64,000 nt of DNA, taken from the NCBI RefSeq assembly GCF_036850765.1, contig NC_089490.1:290948982-291012981 (forward strand), written 5' to 3'. How positions within the stretch are numbered: position 1 is the first letter of the stretch; each line of letters starts with the position of its first letter. This document shows positions 1 through 10,880 of this stretch, piece after piece. The notes under the pieces are model-generated. The model did not search any database and was not told where the DNA came from. It saw only the letters and a program-made list of their open reading frames with translations. Origin of the DNA: Saccopteryx bilineata. Its lineage: Eukaryota; Chordata; Mammalia; Chiroptera; Emballonuridae. The position numbers and the translations under genes are program-made.

Positions 1-581
1 ATGCTAACTTTATAAATCTGGCATTCCTTATGCATTTATTTTTTGTAAATTCTCTGTAAAAAAGTGTATCATCCATTATTTTGATACACTAAAATAGAGC
101 AAAGACAAATAAATGCTAGATTCTTTCTTAATTTTCAGAATAATGAGTCAGTGTTCTAATAAACTCCCACAGGTGATATTTTTGAAGTGTTATTATAAAC
201 TCATAAATAGTTATATATTTAAATCTGTTAATTTAGCCATAGTTATTTTTCTTCCTTATGGTCAAATTGCTCCATCTTTATCAACCAAGACTTACTTTAC
301 ATAGGCTCATATGTCTTATAACAAATCTTTCACATTTTTCTGATAATCTTTTGCTTTCAAGGTTGACAAGATCAAAATCATAAAGCTGTATGAACAATCC
401 CTCCAAGGAACCCTGGATCACTTTATTAAATAATGGTACTTATGGACAATTATTTCGATGATCGCAGTGATTATTTTACAAGGTTATTCCTTGTTTCTAG
501 GGCTTTTCAATGAACAAAACTTGGAGAGGAAAAAAACGTATGCACTTAAAAACACACTTCTAAAATAAATTAACATTTGGA
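1..581. other. AT-rich sequence, no gene seen
   Basis: Only short chance reading frames are present. I see no repeat family I can name, no splice-flanked coding stretch and no RNA gene. Confidence 0.5.
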
Positions 582-950
582 ACTGTCTTTCTCAATTTCA
601 CTTATGTGAAATATAATAAATAAGTGAAATAATAAGCAAAATAGAGACAGACTCAGGATAGAGAGCAGGCTGACAGTTGTCAGGGGAGGGACTAGAAGGA
701 GTGGGTGGAGGGATTGAGGAGAAAACTCATGGTCACAACAGTGTGGTGGTTGCAAGGGGAGAACTGTGAGGAGTGAAGTATGGATTAGGGGAGATAAAGA
801 GTAATGAACAGATACTTAAATTCGGGTGGTGAATACAAAACACAATGTACAGATGATGTGTTGTAGAACTGTGCACCTGAAACCTGTATAATTTTGTTAA
901 ACAGTGTCACTACAATAAATTCAATAAAAAATAAAAAAGATAAAATGAAT
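582..950 (+). mobile_element. L1: 5'-truncated L1 3' end (older subfamily)
   Basis: This is a 3' UTR-type L1 fragment in sense orientation. It has a G-rich purine tract around 680-770, then the block reading GTGCACCTGAAACC near 873 and a terminal CAATAAATTCAATAAAAAAT-like tail. The same 3' UTR type occurs in reverse at about 10008, 22656, 42760 and 48535. The coding part is lost. It is a different, older 3' UTR type from that of the large L1 that starts at 1523. Confidence 0.75.
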
Positions 951-1507
951 TAACATTTGGAGACCATTATTTAACTTCTTTTGTTTTGTATGGGTATATT
1001 TTAACTCTTACTCAGACAATCTTGATTCCTAATGATATTAACAAATACACACATATAAAGAAATATATGAAATCATATTAAAAGAAATTGAGAATATTAT
1101 TGACCTGTTTACCTATTATCTATTTTTATCCTGCTCCTAGAAGTCATCATTTTTATTGAGATTTTATTTATCTTTATATTTTCTTTTAAAATCTTAACAA
1201 ATATTCATATTTTTCTCTTTAATTCCAAAAAAGATAATATACTACCTATACTTTAATCCATATAGCATTCTTCATTTAATGGTCTCTTTGGAGATAAACA
1301 CTTAGTAAATTAAAAAGTACTTCAGTTTTTCAAAGACATAGTATTTTTCTGGGTGAATTTTCATACTTTATTTGACCAGTTACCTAAGCGACATAATTTT
1401 TTTTCAACCATTCAATTTAAAAAGTATAAATTGTTTCTGGTCTTTCACTATTTCAAATAGTAATATTAAAATAAATTACTTAGTGTATAATTCATTTAAT
1501 ATTTTTT
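951..1507. other. AT-rich spacer, no gene seen
   Basis: A non-coding, A/T-rich interval between two L1 insertions. No ORF of note and no recognisable repeat. It ends at the target-site duplication of the downstream L1. Confidence 0.5.
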
Positions 1508-1522
1508 GCTAATTTATCTTTA
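1508..1522. repeat. Left target-site duplication of the large L1
   Basis: The 15-mer GCTAATTTATCTTTA is repeated exactly at 9431-9445 on the other side of the L1. It abuts the T-rich run that is the L1 poly(A) tail on the minus strand. This shows one target-primed insertion spanning 1523-9430. Confidence 0.9.
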
Positions 1523-1791
1523 TTTTATTTTTTTTTAAATAAATTTTTATTAATGGTAATGGGATGACATTAATAAATCAGGGTACATATATTCAAAGAA
1601 AACATGTCTAGGTCATTTTGTCATTAAATTATGTTGCGTACCCCTCGCCCAAAGTCAGATTGTCCTCCGCCACCCTCTATCTAGTTCTCTGTGCCCCTCC
1701 CCCTCCCCCTAACTCTCTCCCTCCCTCCCTCCCATGTCCTCCCTCCCCCCACCCCTGGTAACCACCACACTCTTGTCCATGTCTCTTAGTC
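1523..1791 (-). other. L1 3' UTR with polypurine tract and poly(A) tail
   Basis: On the plus strand this reads as a T-rich tail (about 1523-1550) followed by a C/T-rich tract around 1690-1755, which is the G-rich polypurine tract of the L1 sense strand. Such tracts are typical of mammalian L1 3' UTRs. The same 3' UTR occurs in sense orientation twice at 36540-37115 and in part at 40925-41095, so it belongs to one subfamily. Confidence 0.85.
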
Positions 1792-4700
1792 TCATTTTAA
1801 TGTTCCACCAATGTATGGAATCATGTAGTTCTTGTTTTTTTCTGATTTACTTATTTCACTCCTTATAATGTTATCAAGATCCCACCATTTTGCTGTAAAT
1901 GATTTGATGTCATCATTTCTTATGGCTGAGTAGTATTCCATAGTGTATATGTGCCACATCTTCTTTATCCAGTCTTCTATTGAAGGGCTTTTTGGTTGTT
2001 TCCATGTCTTGGCCACTGTGAACAGTGCTGCAATGAACATGGGGCTACATGTGTCTTCACGTATCAATGTTTCTGAGGTTTGGGGGTATATACCCAGTAG
2101 AGGGATTGCTGGGTCATAAGGTAGTTCTATTTGCAGTTTTTTGAGGAACCACCATACTTTCCTCCATAATGGTTGTACTACTATACAGTCCCACCAAAAG
2201 TGAATGAGGGTTCCTTTTTCTCCACAGCCTCTCCAACATTTGCTATTACCCGTCTTGTTGATAATAGCTAATCTAACAGGGGTGAGGTGGTATCTCATTG
2301 TAGTTTTGATTTGCATTTCTCTAATAACTAATGAAGCTGAGCATCTTTTCATATATCTGTTGGCCATTTGTATCTCTTCCTGGGAGAAGTGTCTGTTCAT
2401 GTCCTCTTCCCATTTTTTTATTGGATTGTTTGTTTGTTTGTTGTTGAGTTTTATGAGTTCTTTGTAAATTTTGGATATTAGGCCCTTATCTGAGCTGTCG
2501 TTTGAAAATATCAGTTCCCATATAGTTGACTGTCTGTTTATTTTGATATCAGTTTCTCTTGCTGAACAAAAACTTTTAATTCTGATGTAGTCCCATTCAT
2601 TTATCTTTGCCTTCACTTCTCTTGCCATTGGAGTCAAGTTCATAAAATGTTCTTTAAAACCCAGGTCCATGATTTTAGTACCTATGTCTTCTTCTATGTA
2701 CTTTATTGTTTCAGGTCTTATATTTAGGTCTTTGATCCATTTTGAATTAATTTTAGTACACGGGGACAGGCTGTAGTCGAGTTTCATTCTTTTGCATGTG
2801 GCTTTCCAGTTTTCCCAACACCATTTGTTGAAGAGGCTTTCTTTTCTTCATTGTGTGTTGTTGGCCCCTTTATCAAAGATTATTTGACCATATATATGTG
2901 GTTTTATTTCTGGGCTTTCTATTCTGTTCCATTGGTCTGAGTGTCTATTTTTTTGCCAATACCATGCTGTTTTGATTATTGCGGCCCTATAATATAGCTT
3001 AAAGTCAGGTATTGTAATGCCCCCAGCTTCATTCTTTTTCCTTAGGATTGTTTTGGCTATTTGGGGTTTTTTATAGTTCCATATAAATCTGATGATTTTT
3101 TGTTCCATTTCTTTAAAAAATCTCATAGGGATTTTGATGGGAATTGCATTAAATTTGTATATTGCTTTGGGTAATATGGCCATTTTGATTATATTTATTC
3201 TTCCTATCCAAGAACAAGGAATATTTTTCCATCTTATTGTATCTTTTTTGATTTCCCTTAACAATGCTTTGTAATCTTCATTATATAGGTCCTTTACGTT
3301 CTTTGTTATGTTTATTCCTAGGTATTTTTTTTTGTTGTTGCAATCGTGAAGGGGATTATTTTTTTGAGTTCGTTTTCTAATATTTCATTGTTGGCATATA
3401 GAAAGGCTATGGACTTTTGTATGTTAATTTTGTATCCTGCGACCTTACTGTATTGGTTTATTGTTTCTAATAATCTTTTTGTAGAGTCCTTCGGGTTTTC
3501 GATGTATAGGATCATATCATCAGCAAAAAGTGATAGCTTTACTTCTTCTTTTCCGATATGGATGCCTTTTATTTCTTTGTCTTGTCTGATTGCTCTGGCC
3601 AGAACTTCTAGCACCATGTTGAATAAGAGTGGAGAGAGTGGACAACCCTGTCTTGTTCCTGATTTAAGGTAGAAAGTCCTCAGTTTTATGCCGTTTAATA
3701 GGATGTTGGCTGATGGTTTATCATATATGGCCTTTATCATGTTGAGATATTTTCCTTCTATACCCATTTTGTTGAGAGTCTTAAACATAAAATTGTGTTG
3801 TATTTTATCAAAAGCCTTTTCTGCATCTATTGATAAGATCATGTGGTTTTTGTTCTTTGTTTTGTTGATATGGTGTATTACGTTAACCGTTTTGCGTATG
3901 TTCAACCATCCTTGAGATTCTGGGATGATTCCCACTTGATCATGATGTATTATTTTTTTAATATGTTGTTGTATTCGGTTTGCCAGTATTTTGTTTAGTA
4001 TTTTAGCATCTGTATTTATTAGAGATATTGGTCTGTAGTTTTCTTTCTTTGTGCCATCCTTGCCAGGTTTTGGTATGAGGGTTATGTTGGCCTCATAAAA
4101 TGTGTTTGGAAGTATTGCTTCTTCTTCAATTTTTTGGAAGACTTTGAGTAGAATAGGAACCAAGTCTTCTTTGAATGTTTGATAGAATTCACTAGTGTAA
4201 CCGTCTGGGCCTGGACTTTTATTTTTGGGGAGATTTTTAATAGTTTTTTCTATTTCCTCCCTGCTGATTGGTCTGTTTAGGCTTTCTGCTTCTTCATGAC
4301 TCAGTCTAGGAAGGTTGTATTGTTCTAGGAATTTATCCATTTCTTCTAGATTGTTGTATTTGGTGGCATATAATTTTTCATAGTATTCTACAATAATTCT
4401 TTGTATATCTATGATGTCTGTGGTGATCTCTCCTCTTTCATTTTGGATTTTATTTATTTGAGTCCTGTGTCTTTTTTCCTTGGTGAGTCTTGCCAAGGGT
4501 TTGTCAATTTTGTTGATCTTTTCAAAGAACCAGCTCCTTGTTTTATTGATTTTTTCTATAGTTTTTCTGTTCTCTATTTCATTTATTTCTGCTCTGATTT
4601 TTTATTATCTCCTTTCTTCGGCTGGTTTTGGGTTGTCTTTGTTCTTCTTTTTCTAGTTCCTTAAGGTGTGAAGTTAAGTGGTTTACTTCGGCTCTCTCTT

Positions 4701-5625
4701 GTTTGTTCATATAGGCCTGAAGTGATATGAACTCTCCTCTTATTACTGCTTTTGCTGCATCCCAGAGATTCTGATATGTCGTATTTTCATTTTCATTTGT
4801 CTGTATATATCTTGTGATCTCTGCGCTTATTTCTTCTTTGACCCACTCATTTTTTAGAAGTATGTTGTTTAGTTTCCACATTTTTTTGGTTTTTTCCCCC
4901 TCTTTTTTGCAGTTGAATTCTAGTTTCAAGGCTTTATGATCAGAAAATATGCTTGGTACAATTTCAATTTTTCTAAATTTGCTGATATTGTCTTTGTGGC
5001 CCAACATATGGTCAATTCTTGAGAATGTTCCATGTACACTAGAGAAAAATGTATACTCTGTCGCTTTGGGATGAAGTGTCCTGTAGATGTCTATCATATC
5101 CAGGTGTTCTAGTATTTCGTTTAAGGCCACTATATCTTTATTGATTCTCTGTTTGGATGACCGATCTAGAGCCGTCAGCGGTGTATTGAGGTCTCCAAGT
5201 ATGATTGTATTTTTGTTAGTTTTTGTTTTAAGGTCAATAAGTAGCTGTCTTATATATTTTGGTGCTCCTTGGTTTGGTGCATATATATTAAGGATTGTTA
5301 TGTCTTCTTGATTCAACTTCCCCTTAATCATTATGAAATGACCATTTTTGTCTCTGAGTACTTTTTCTGTCTTGTAGTCAGCATTATTAGATATGAGTAT
5401 TGCTACACCTGCTTTTTTTTGGGTGTTGTTTGCTTGGAGTATTTTTCTCCAGCCTTTCACTTTGAATTTGTTTTTATCCTTGTTGCTTAGATGTGTTTCT
5501 TGTAGGCAGCATATAGTTGGATTTTCTTTTTTAATCCATTCTGCTACCCTGTGTCTTTTTATTGGTAAGTTTAATCCATTTACATTTAGTGTAATTTTTG
5601 ACACTTGTGGGTTCCCTACTGCCAT
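1792..5625 (-). pseudogene. L1 ORF2: L1 ORF2: endonuclease / reverse transcriptase, broken
   Basis: ORF2p nicks target DNA and copies L1 RNA on the chromosome. Four open pieces remain. (1) 5625-4579, 348 codons: APE-type endonuclease, with the NVNGLN motif, catalytic Glu in QETHL, Asp in GDLN and the terminal SDHK histidine all present. (2) About 4600-3318: reverse transcriptase, including [14 protein letters not shown] and the catalytic FADDMILY. (3) 3264-2848. (4) 2787-1792: C-terminal domain with a cysteine motif [18 protein letters not shown]. Pieces 1, 3 and 4 share a frame and piece 2 is shifted. One indel therefore lies near 4600, and a compensating one near 3330 in a T-run (A-run on the sense strand). 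Pieces 3 and 4 are separated only by an in-frame TGA at 2850-2848. All catalytic residues I can see are intact, but the protein cannot be made as one chain. Confidence 0.95.
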
Positions 5626-5951
5626 TTTATAAATTGCTTTCTGTTAGTTTTGTATCTAGTTTGATTCTTCTCTTTTGTTTTTCTATCATTCGTTTTTGTT
5701 TGTTTGTGTTCCATACTTCTTTCCTTTGTTGCTACCTTTTTTAAGTCAAGTGTTTTTGTGGTGGTTTTTTTTAAGGGTGGTTACCATTAAGTAATGAAAA
5801 GGGTACCTACCATATTCATTGTAGTACCCTATCTTATAAGTATTTCTGCACTTCATCATCCTTTGCTACTGTTAATCTCCATCCTCTCCCCCCTTTTTTT
5901 CCTTTGTTGTCACAGTTTAAGTTTGGTTTTATTGTGTTCTTGGTGGAGCTG

Positions 5952-6945
5952 TTACTTGTGGTGTTGTTTTCTTTTGTTCTTTGAATCTGGTTGGAAAACC
6001 CCCTTTAGTATTTCCTGGAGTGGGGGCTTTCTGTTGATAAATTCTCTCATCTTTTCTGTATTTGTGCATGTTTTTATATCTCCTTCATACTTGAAGGATA
6101 GCTTTGATGGGTATAGTATTCTTGGCTGAAAGTTCCTCTCTTTCAGGGCTTTAAATATTGGGGTCCACTCTCTTCTAGCTTGTAGAGTTTCTGCTGAGAA
6201 ATCTGATGATAATCTAATAGGCCTTCCTTTATATGTTGTACTCTTCTTTTCCCTGGCTGCCTTGAGAATTTTTTCTTTGTCATTGGTTTGTGTCATCTTT
6301 ATTATGATGTGCCTTGGAGTGGGTTTGTTGGGGTTAAGAAAACTTGGTGTTCTGTTTGCTTCTTGAATTTGAGGCTTTAGTTCTTTCCACAGGCTTGGGA
6401 AGTTCTCGTCTATTTTTTGTTTGAGTATATTCTCCATTCCATTTTCTTTCTCTTCTCCCTCTGATATACCTATTATTCTTATGTTATTCTTTCTGATGGA
6501 GTCAGACAATTCCTGTAGGGCTTTCTCATTTTTTATTATTTTTGAGTCTCTTTCTTCTTCTCTCTGTTGTGCCTCAAGTTGTTTGTCTTCTATTTCACTA
6601 ATCCTATCTTCAATCTGGGCTGTTCTGTTAGCTAAGCTTGTTACCTCATTTTTCAGCTCGTGAATTGAATTTTTCATTTCTGTTTGATTTGTTTTTATAG
6701 TTTCAATTTCCTTGGTAATATATTCTTTGTGTTCATTGAGTTGTTTTCTGATCTCCCTATATTGCCTTTCTGTGTTTTCTTGTATATCTCTGAGTATTTT
6801 TAAGATTTCTATTTTAAATTCTCTGTCATTTAGCTCCAAGGCTTCCAATGTTAAGTCTTTTCTCCATAGATTTTTCCACATCTATTTGTGTTACCTCTCT
6901 TTCTTTTGTATCCATAATATTCGATTTCCTCTTTCTTATCGGCAT
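5952..6945 (-). pseudogene. L1 ORF1: L1 ORF1: RNA-binding chaperone, 5' frameshift
   Basis: ORF1p forms trimers that coat L1 RNA. The 309-codon frame 6881-5952 holds a charged heptad-rich coiled coil (about residues 15-115), an RRM-like region with NIRIIGI, and the conserved C-terminal domain with TPRHIIIK, SAETLQARREW and FQPRILYPSKLSF. The expected start lies further upstream, at 6945 (MPIRKRKSN) with a second in-frame Met at 6915. That frame is one base out of register with the main frame, so an indel between about 6881 and 6850 separates the basic N-terminus from the coiled coil. Translation from the Met at 6881 would give a chain lacking the N-terminal tail. The family norm is about 340 residues. 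I consider it a disabled copy. Confidence 0.9.
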
Positions 6946-8968
6946 CTGAGGGTGGTCTTATTGATAGCACTACTTAGAATTAATAAAGAGTAAAAAGTAA
7001 AAAAAAAAAAAAAAAAAAAGGTAAAACACCCCACAAAAAAAAACAGTAATAAGTTATTATTTCCCCCTTTTTTTCTCTCTTCTCTTTCCCTCCTCTCCCC
7101 TCCTCAGGGAAATATCGTGCCTATAATGGAGGGCCTGATTTGGGGTGAAGAGTTCAAGGGGCAAAAAAAGGGAGTAGGGACCTACTAAATGCAAAAAAAA
7201 AAAAAAAAAAAAGGAAGAAAATCTTAGACAAGCATAAGATGATTTGCTTGTAAGTGATGGTCAACTAAGAGATATAATGAGAGGGATAAGAGGGAACCAG
7301 AAAAAAGGACCAAAAAAAGAATAATGAAGAAGAAAAAAATAAAAATAATAAGCAAAAATCTGTTGTATTAAGTGGAGCGAAGACTAAATACAATGGAGAC
7401 CTTGGGTTGGGAGGACCCAAAATGCCACAAAAATAAACAAACAAGAAAAAAACAAAAACAAACGCAAAAAAGAAAAATAAAGCCAAAAAAAGCCTTGAGT
7501 CCCAAATTAACTAATTTGTTCATGATTGAGCATTAAATGGGAGGAAAGTAAAAAGAGAAAAGAAAAAACGAATAGAAATGAAAAAATAAGAAAAATAGAA
7601 AAACGAAGGAAGAAATAAAAAAGAAAGAGAAAAAAACAAAATAGAGCAAATAAAAAAAAAAAAGAGGAGAGAGTGAGAGTTAAGTGTTTTGGAGTATAAC
7701 CTTAAAGGAGGGTGAGGATGAAGAAGAGAAATAAAATGTAACACTTATGGGTAGTGTAGTTCAAGAAAAGGGAAGCATAAGATGGGCAGAGAATAGAAGG
7801 ACCGAGGTGGAGGAAATAAAGGCAATAAGATAGGAGAAACAAACAACAACAACAAAAAAATTAGTGGAACAAGTTGTAAAGTCTGTGGGTTTTTCTTGAT
7901 TTTGAGAGGTTAACTTCTTCCTTTTTCTTTTCTCTCCCTCTTCCTGGTCGGTGACTCTGTACCCCAGGCTCTGCCCCTGTGTCACACTTAGGTAGGGATT
8001 TGCAGTTGATGGGATTCTATGGCAATGTCATATAATTGGCTTTAGTCTTGCTGTTAGTTAAGGCTTGTTGGCGTTTGCAGGGTCCAACGATGAGAGAGTT
8101 TGCTTTCCTGGATTCTCTCTCCTAGTCCCCCCTTCCTAAATTAGCAGCCTGGTGATCCAGCTATAAGGCTGCAACAGCTTCTGCCTGGGGAGTAAGAGGC
8201 TCAAAGAGCTGGGAAATCCCCACTCTATCCCCACTCAGTGCAAGGCTTTGGGAAAGGCTCTGGCAGTCAGGGCCTCCAGTGTAATCAGGCGGGGGTGGGA
8301 GTCAATTGTTGTCAGGGTGACTGTTCAGCGCCTAGCATTCAGTTGGACCTCTCAACCCAGGCTTTCCACACTTTGTAGCCTGTTTTGGCTGGGAAGAAGA
8401 GGCACTAGTCTCTGCTTGCGACTAGTGTAGTATAGATCTTATTATCTGCCAAGTCCCTATTGTTAGCGTTTATCCCTGAATATGGAGGCTCTAACAATCA
8501 GAAGTTGCCCCCTCCCCTTTAGCGAGAGGCACTAAAAAATATCACGCCTCTTGTCTTGGGTCGCTGAACTGAGAGAGATCTTATCAATTAGAACCGAGGG
8601 TGCGCAGATTTCATGGGTTAAGCTAATTTCAGTGATTGGGTCGCAGCTGTGCTCCCGAAGGTATTTTAGGCTGCCTGCGCGCGCCCCTCCCCCAATGCTT
8701 GATTGTTAGCTTGAATGGCTGGGTGAGGTGCCCTGCCCATGGAGAGAATCTCCCAAGTAGAAGACCACCCTGGTGCCTCTCCCGCTTGCCCTGCCGCTGG
8801 CGGCTGTATCGCACCAGGCGCAGGATAATGGGGCACCCTGGGTGTGCGGTCCAGTAGGGCGCTCTGGGCGTGTGGAATGCCCAGGGCACGTGCGCAAATG
8901 CGGTGCTCCGGGCACCGGTGGCTGGCGACTCTCACTCGCAGTGCGCGGGCCACTGGGAACGTTAGAGG

Positions 8969-9200
8969 TGCTCGCTCTGCAACCGGACTGGCGCTCCGGA
9001 GTGTGGGCGGTGCTCGCTCTGCAACCGGACCAGGCGCGTGCCCGCGGCTGCTCACTGCTCCCGAGTGTGGGCGGTGCTCGCTCTGCAACCGTACCGGGTG
9101 CGCGCCAGCGGCTGCTCGCCGCTCCGGAGTGTGGGCGGTGCTCGCTCTGCAACCGGACCGGGCACGCCAGTGGCTGCTCGCAGCTCCCGAGTGTGGGCTG
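8969..9200 (-). repeat. Tandem 64-bp units in the L1 5' UTR
   Basis: The motif TGCTCGCTCTGCAACC starts at 8969, 9011, 9075 and 9139, so spacings are 42, 64 and 64 bp. Each is followed by a CGCGGCTGCTC-type segment and GTGTGGGCGG, and a partial unit follows to about 9200. The units resemble the monomer arrays in the 5' UTRs of some rodent L1 families, where copy number affects promoter strength. The 42-bp spacing is a shortened unit. Confidence 0.85.
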
Positions 9201-9409
9201 ACTCACCACAGGCGCACTCCCTCGCGGCTTGAATGAACGTCGCTGCGGTAGCTTCCTCCACACCCTCCTCTCTCAGATTCAAGTGATAACAGTCCTTTCG
9301 CTTTCAGTTTGTGTGGAACTCCGGAATGCTCCGAGGATAAATTTTTCTGTTTCTAGTTGATAAATTTGTTGTGATTTAGGGGAGATCTGTCGGACGTGCT
9401 GCTCATGGC

Positions 9410-9428
9410 GCCATTTCCGTGACGTCAC
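9410..9428 (-). promoter_or_regulatory. CRE and YY1-like sites at the L1 5' end
   Basis: The palindrome TGACGTCA lies at 9420-9427, within 10 bp of the L1 5' terminus. AAATGGC on the sense strand (9416-9410, about +15 to +21) resembles a YY1 core. Human L1 carries a functional YY1 site at almost the same distance from its start. That match in position is what supports a promoter role; function here is inferred. Confidence 0.5.
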
Positions 9429-9430
9429 TC

Positions 9431-9445
9431 GCTAATTTATCTTTA
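9431..9445. repeat. Right target-site duplication of the large L1
   Basis: Exact copy of the 15-mer at 1508-1522. It marks the 5' boundary of the minus-strand L1, so no 5' truncation is evident. Confidence 0.9.
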
Positions 9446-9607
9446 AATAGATTTCTAGAAATAGGATTGCTTCTTCAAAGGGTAAATGAATATGCACATT
9501 GATAACTATTGCTAAATTTGCCACAAATAATGATGACATTTTGCATTCCCACAAAGAGTATATAAATGTCCTTGTAATCCACAATTATCCAAGTGAATGT
9601 ATAATCT

Positions 9608-9767
9608 TTTTTTTTTTAAATCATTCATTGATTTAGCAAGAGAGAAAGGGAGAGAGAGATACAGGAACATCAATCTGCTCCTGTGCGTGCCCCGACTGGG
9701 GATCAAGCCAACAACCTCTGTGCTTCAGAATGATGCTCTAACCAACCAAGCTATATGAACAAGGCAT
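9608..9767 (-). mobile_element. Short tRNA-derived SINE (VES-like)
   Basis: Reading on the minus strand, it has a tRNA-like head with TTGGTTGGTTAGAGCATC, then a CCCAGTCGGGGCACG segment, a short pyrimidine-rich body and an A tail (the T-run at 9608-9617). It is flanked by GAATGTATAATCT (9595-9607) and GAATATATAATCT (9768-9780), a one-mismatch TSD. Related copies are at 48189 and 54744. Confidence 0.85.
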
Positions 9768-10007
9768 GAATATATAATCTAACATTTAGAATTTTAGCAA
9801 TCTGAGAGATAATAAATGTTATTCCAATTAAGTTGTATTTGTTTTTCTCTTATTGTTAGTGAGGCAGACACTTATGTCACATATATAAAAAGCATTGGCA
9901 TTTTATTTTAGCATTTAATATTCAATCTATTTGCATTTTATCCATGGGTGTTTTTTAAAGAACATTTTCAAAGTCCTTTATAAATTTACAAATCACTTTC
10001 TTTTATT

Positions 10008-10530
10008 TTAATTGTTTCAATTTTTAATTGAATTTATTGGGGTGACATTAATAAAATTACATAGGTTTCAGGCGTACAATTCTATAAAACATCCTCTGAA
10101 AATTGTATTGTGTGTTCACATCCCAAGTCAAGTCTCCTCCCATCATCATTCATCCCCTTTACCTTTTTTACCTCTCCTTCTCTCTTTCCCCCTTGTCATC
10201 ACCATACTGTTGTCTGTGTCTATGAGTTCTTTTCTTTGCTTAATTCCTTCAGCTTTTTCACCCAGCTTTTTAACCCCCATCCGCTCTCACAACTGTCAGT
10301 CTGTTTTCTGTATCTATGAGTCTTTTTCTATTTTGCTTGTTAGTTTATTTTGTTCATTAGATTCCACTTATATGTGAAATCACATTGTACCTCTCTCTTT
10401 CTAATTGGCTTATTTCACTTATCATAATAATTTCCAGTTTCATCTGTGCTGTTGCAAAAGGTAAGATTTTCTTCATTTTTTATGGCTGAGTAGTAGTCCC
10501 TCATGTAACTTTCAATTTTATTTTGCAGTT
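10008..10530 (-). mobile_element. L1: L1 3' end fragment
   Basis: Read on the plus strand, it has AATTTATTGGGGTGACATTA near 10030, then a pyrimidine-rich tract (10130-10230), a CTCACAACTGTCAGTC block near 10290 and the ATGGCTGAGTAGTA motif near 10480. These are in the order expected for an L1 3' UTR followed by the end of ORF2 in reverse. No coding function remains. Confidence 0.8.
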
Positions 10531-10880
10531 TTGTGTTAGTCTTTCTTATTTCTTATGGTGTTTTGATATTAAATGTTTATTATAATCAAATTTATAAATT
10601 TTTTTTGTTTTTTAGTTTTGAATGTTTATTAGATAAACCATACTACTCATGAATTAAGAATTCACTTATTACATTAGATTAAATCAACTAATAAATAAAT
10701 TAAATTAGGGAGAATTTATTTATTTATAATGTTGAGTCTTTCTATCCATGTTACATCTTTTTAATTATTCATGTATTTATAATATTTAAGTGGTATCTAT
10801 AAGGACATTTAATTTAAAAATAATGTAAAATAAATAATACACTATAATTAAAATAAAAAAAGAAACAAAAGAATTGGACT

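Larger units (their letters stand above)
1523..9430 (-). mobile_element. L1: Nearly full-length L1 (LINE-1) retrotransposon
   Basis: An approximately 7.9-kb L1 on the minus strand. In sense order it has a 5' UTR (9430-6946), ORF1 (6945-5952), an inter-ORF spacer of about 326 bp, ORF2 (5625-1792), and a 3' UTR with a polypurine tract and poly(A) (1791-1523). A perfect 15-bp TSD flanks it. All modules are in order and the 5' promoter end appears intact, so it was probably a full-length insertion. It is now disabled by one ORF1 frameshift, two ORF2 frameshifts and one in-frame stop. That number of lesions is small for an 8-kb element and implies a moderately recent insertion. Element length is longer than human L1 (about 6 kb), mostly because of the 2.5-kb 5' UTR. 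Confidence 0.95.
6946..9430 (-). promoter_or_regulatory. L1 5' UTR / internal promoter region
   Basis: About 2.5 kb precedes ORF1. The distal part (9430-8640) is GC- and CpG-rich, with tandem units at about 8969-9200. The proximal part (about 7900-7000) is extremely T-rich on the L1 sense strand, and includes A-runs on the plus strand at about 6996-7018 and 7194-7212. CpG-rich 5' ends with an internal promoter are standard for L1. The long U-rich leader just before ORF1 is unusual. Long open frames here in both directions (for example 185 codons in L1 sense, 9263-8706) fit low stop density in GC-rich repeats better than a gene. Confidence 0.8.

Noticed and set aside
2204..6993. Many plus-strand frames of 60-111 codons across the L1
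   Set aside because: They are antisense shadows of L1 ORF1 and ORF2. Their leucine/phenylalanine-rich content comes from reading A-rich L1 sense codons backwards.
7265..7985. Three minus-strand frames of about 74 codons in the L1 5' UTR
   Set aside because: They are phenylalanine- and leucine-rich products of the T-rich leader, not conserved proteins.
8969..9200. A CRISPR-like or satellite array
   Set aside because: Units are contiguous with no unique spacers, and they lie inside a eukaryotic L1 5' UTR bounded by TSDs.
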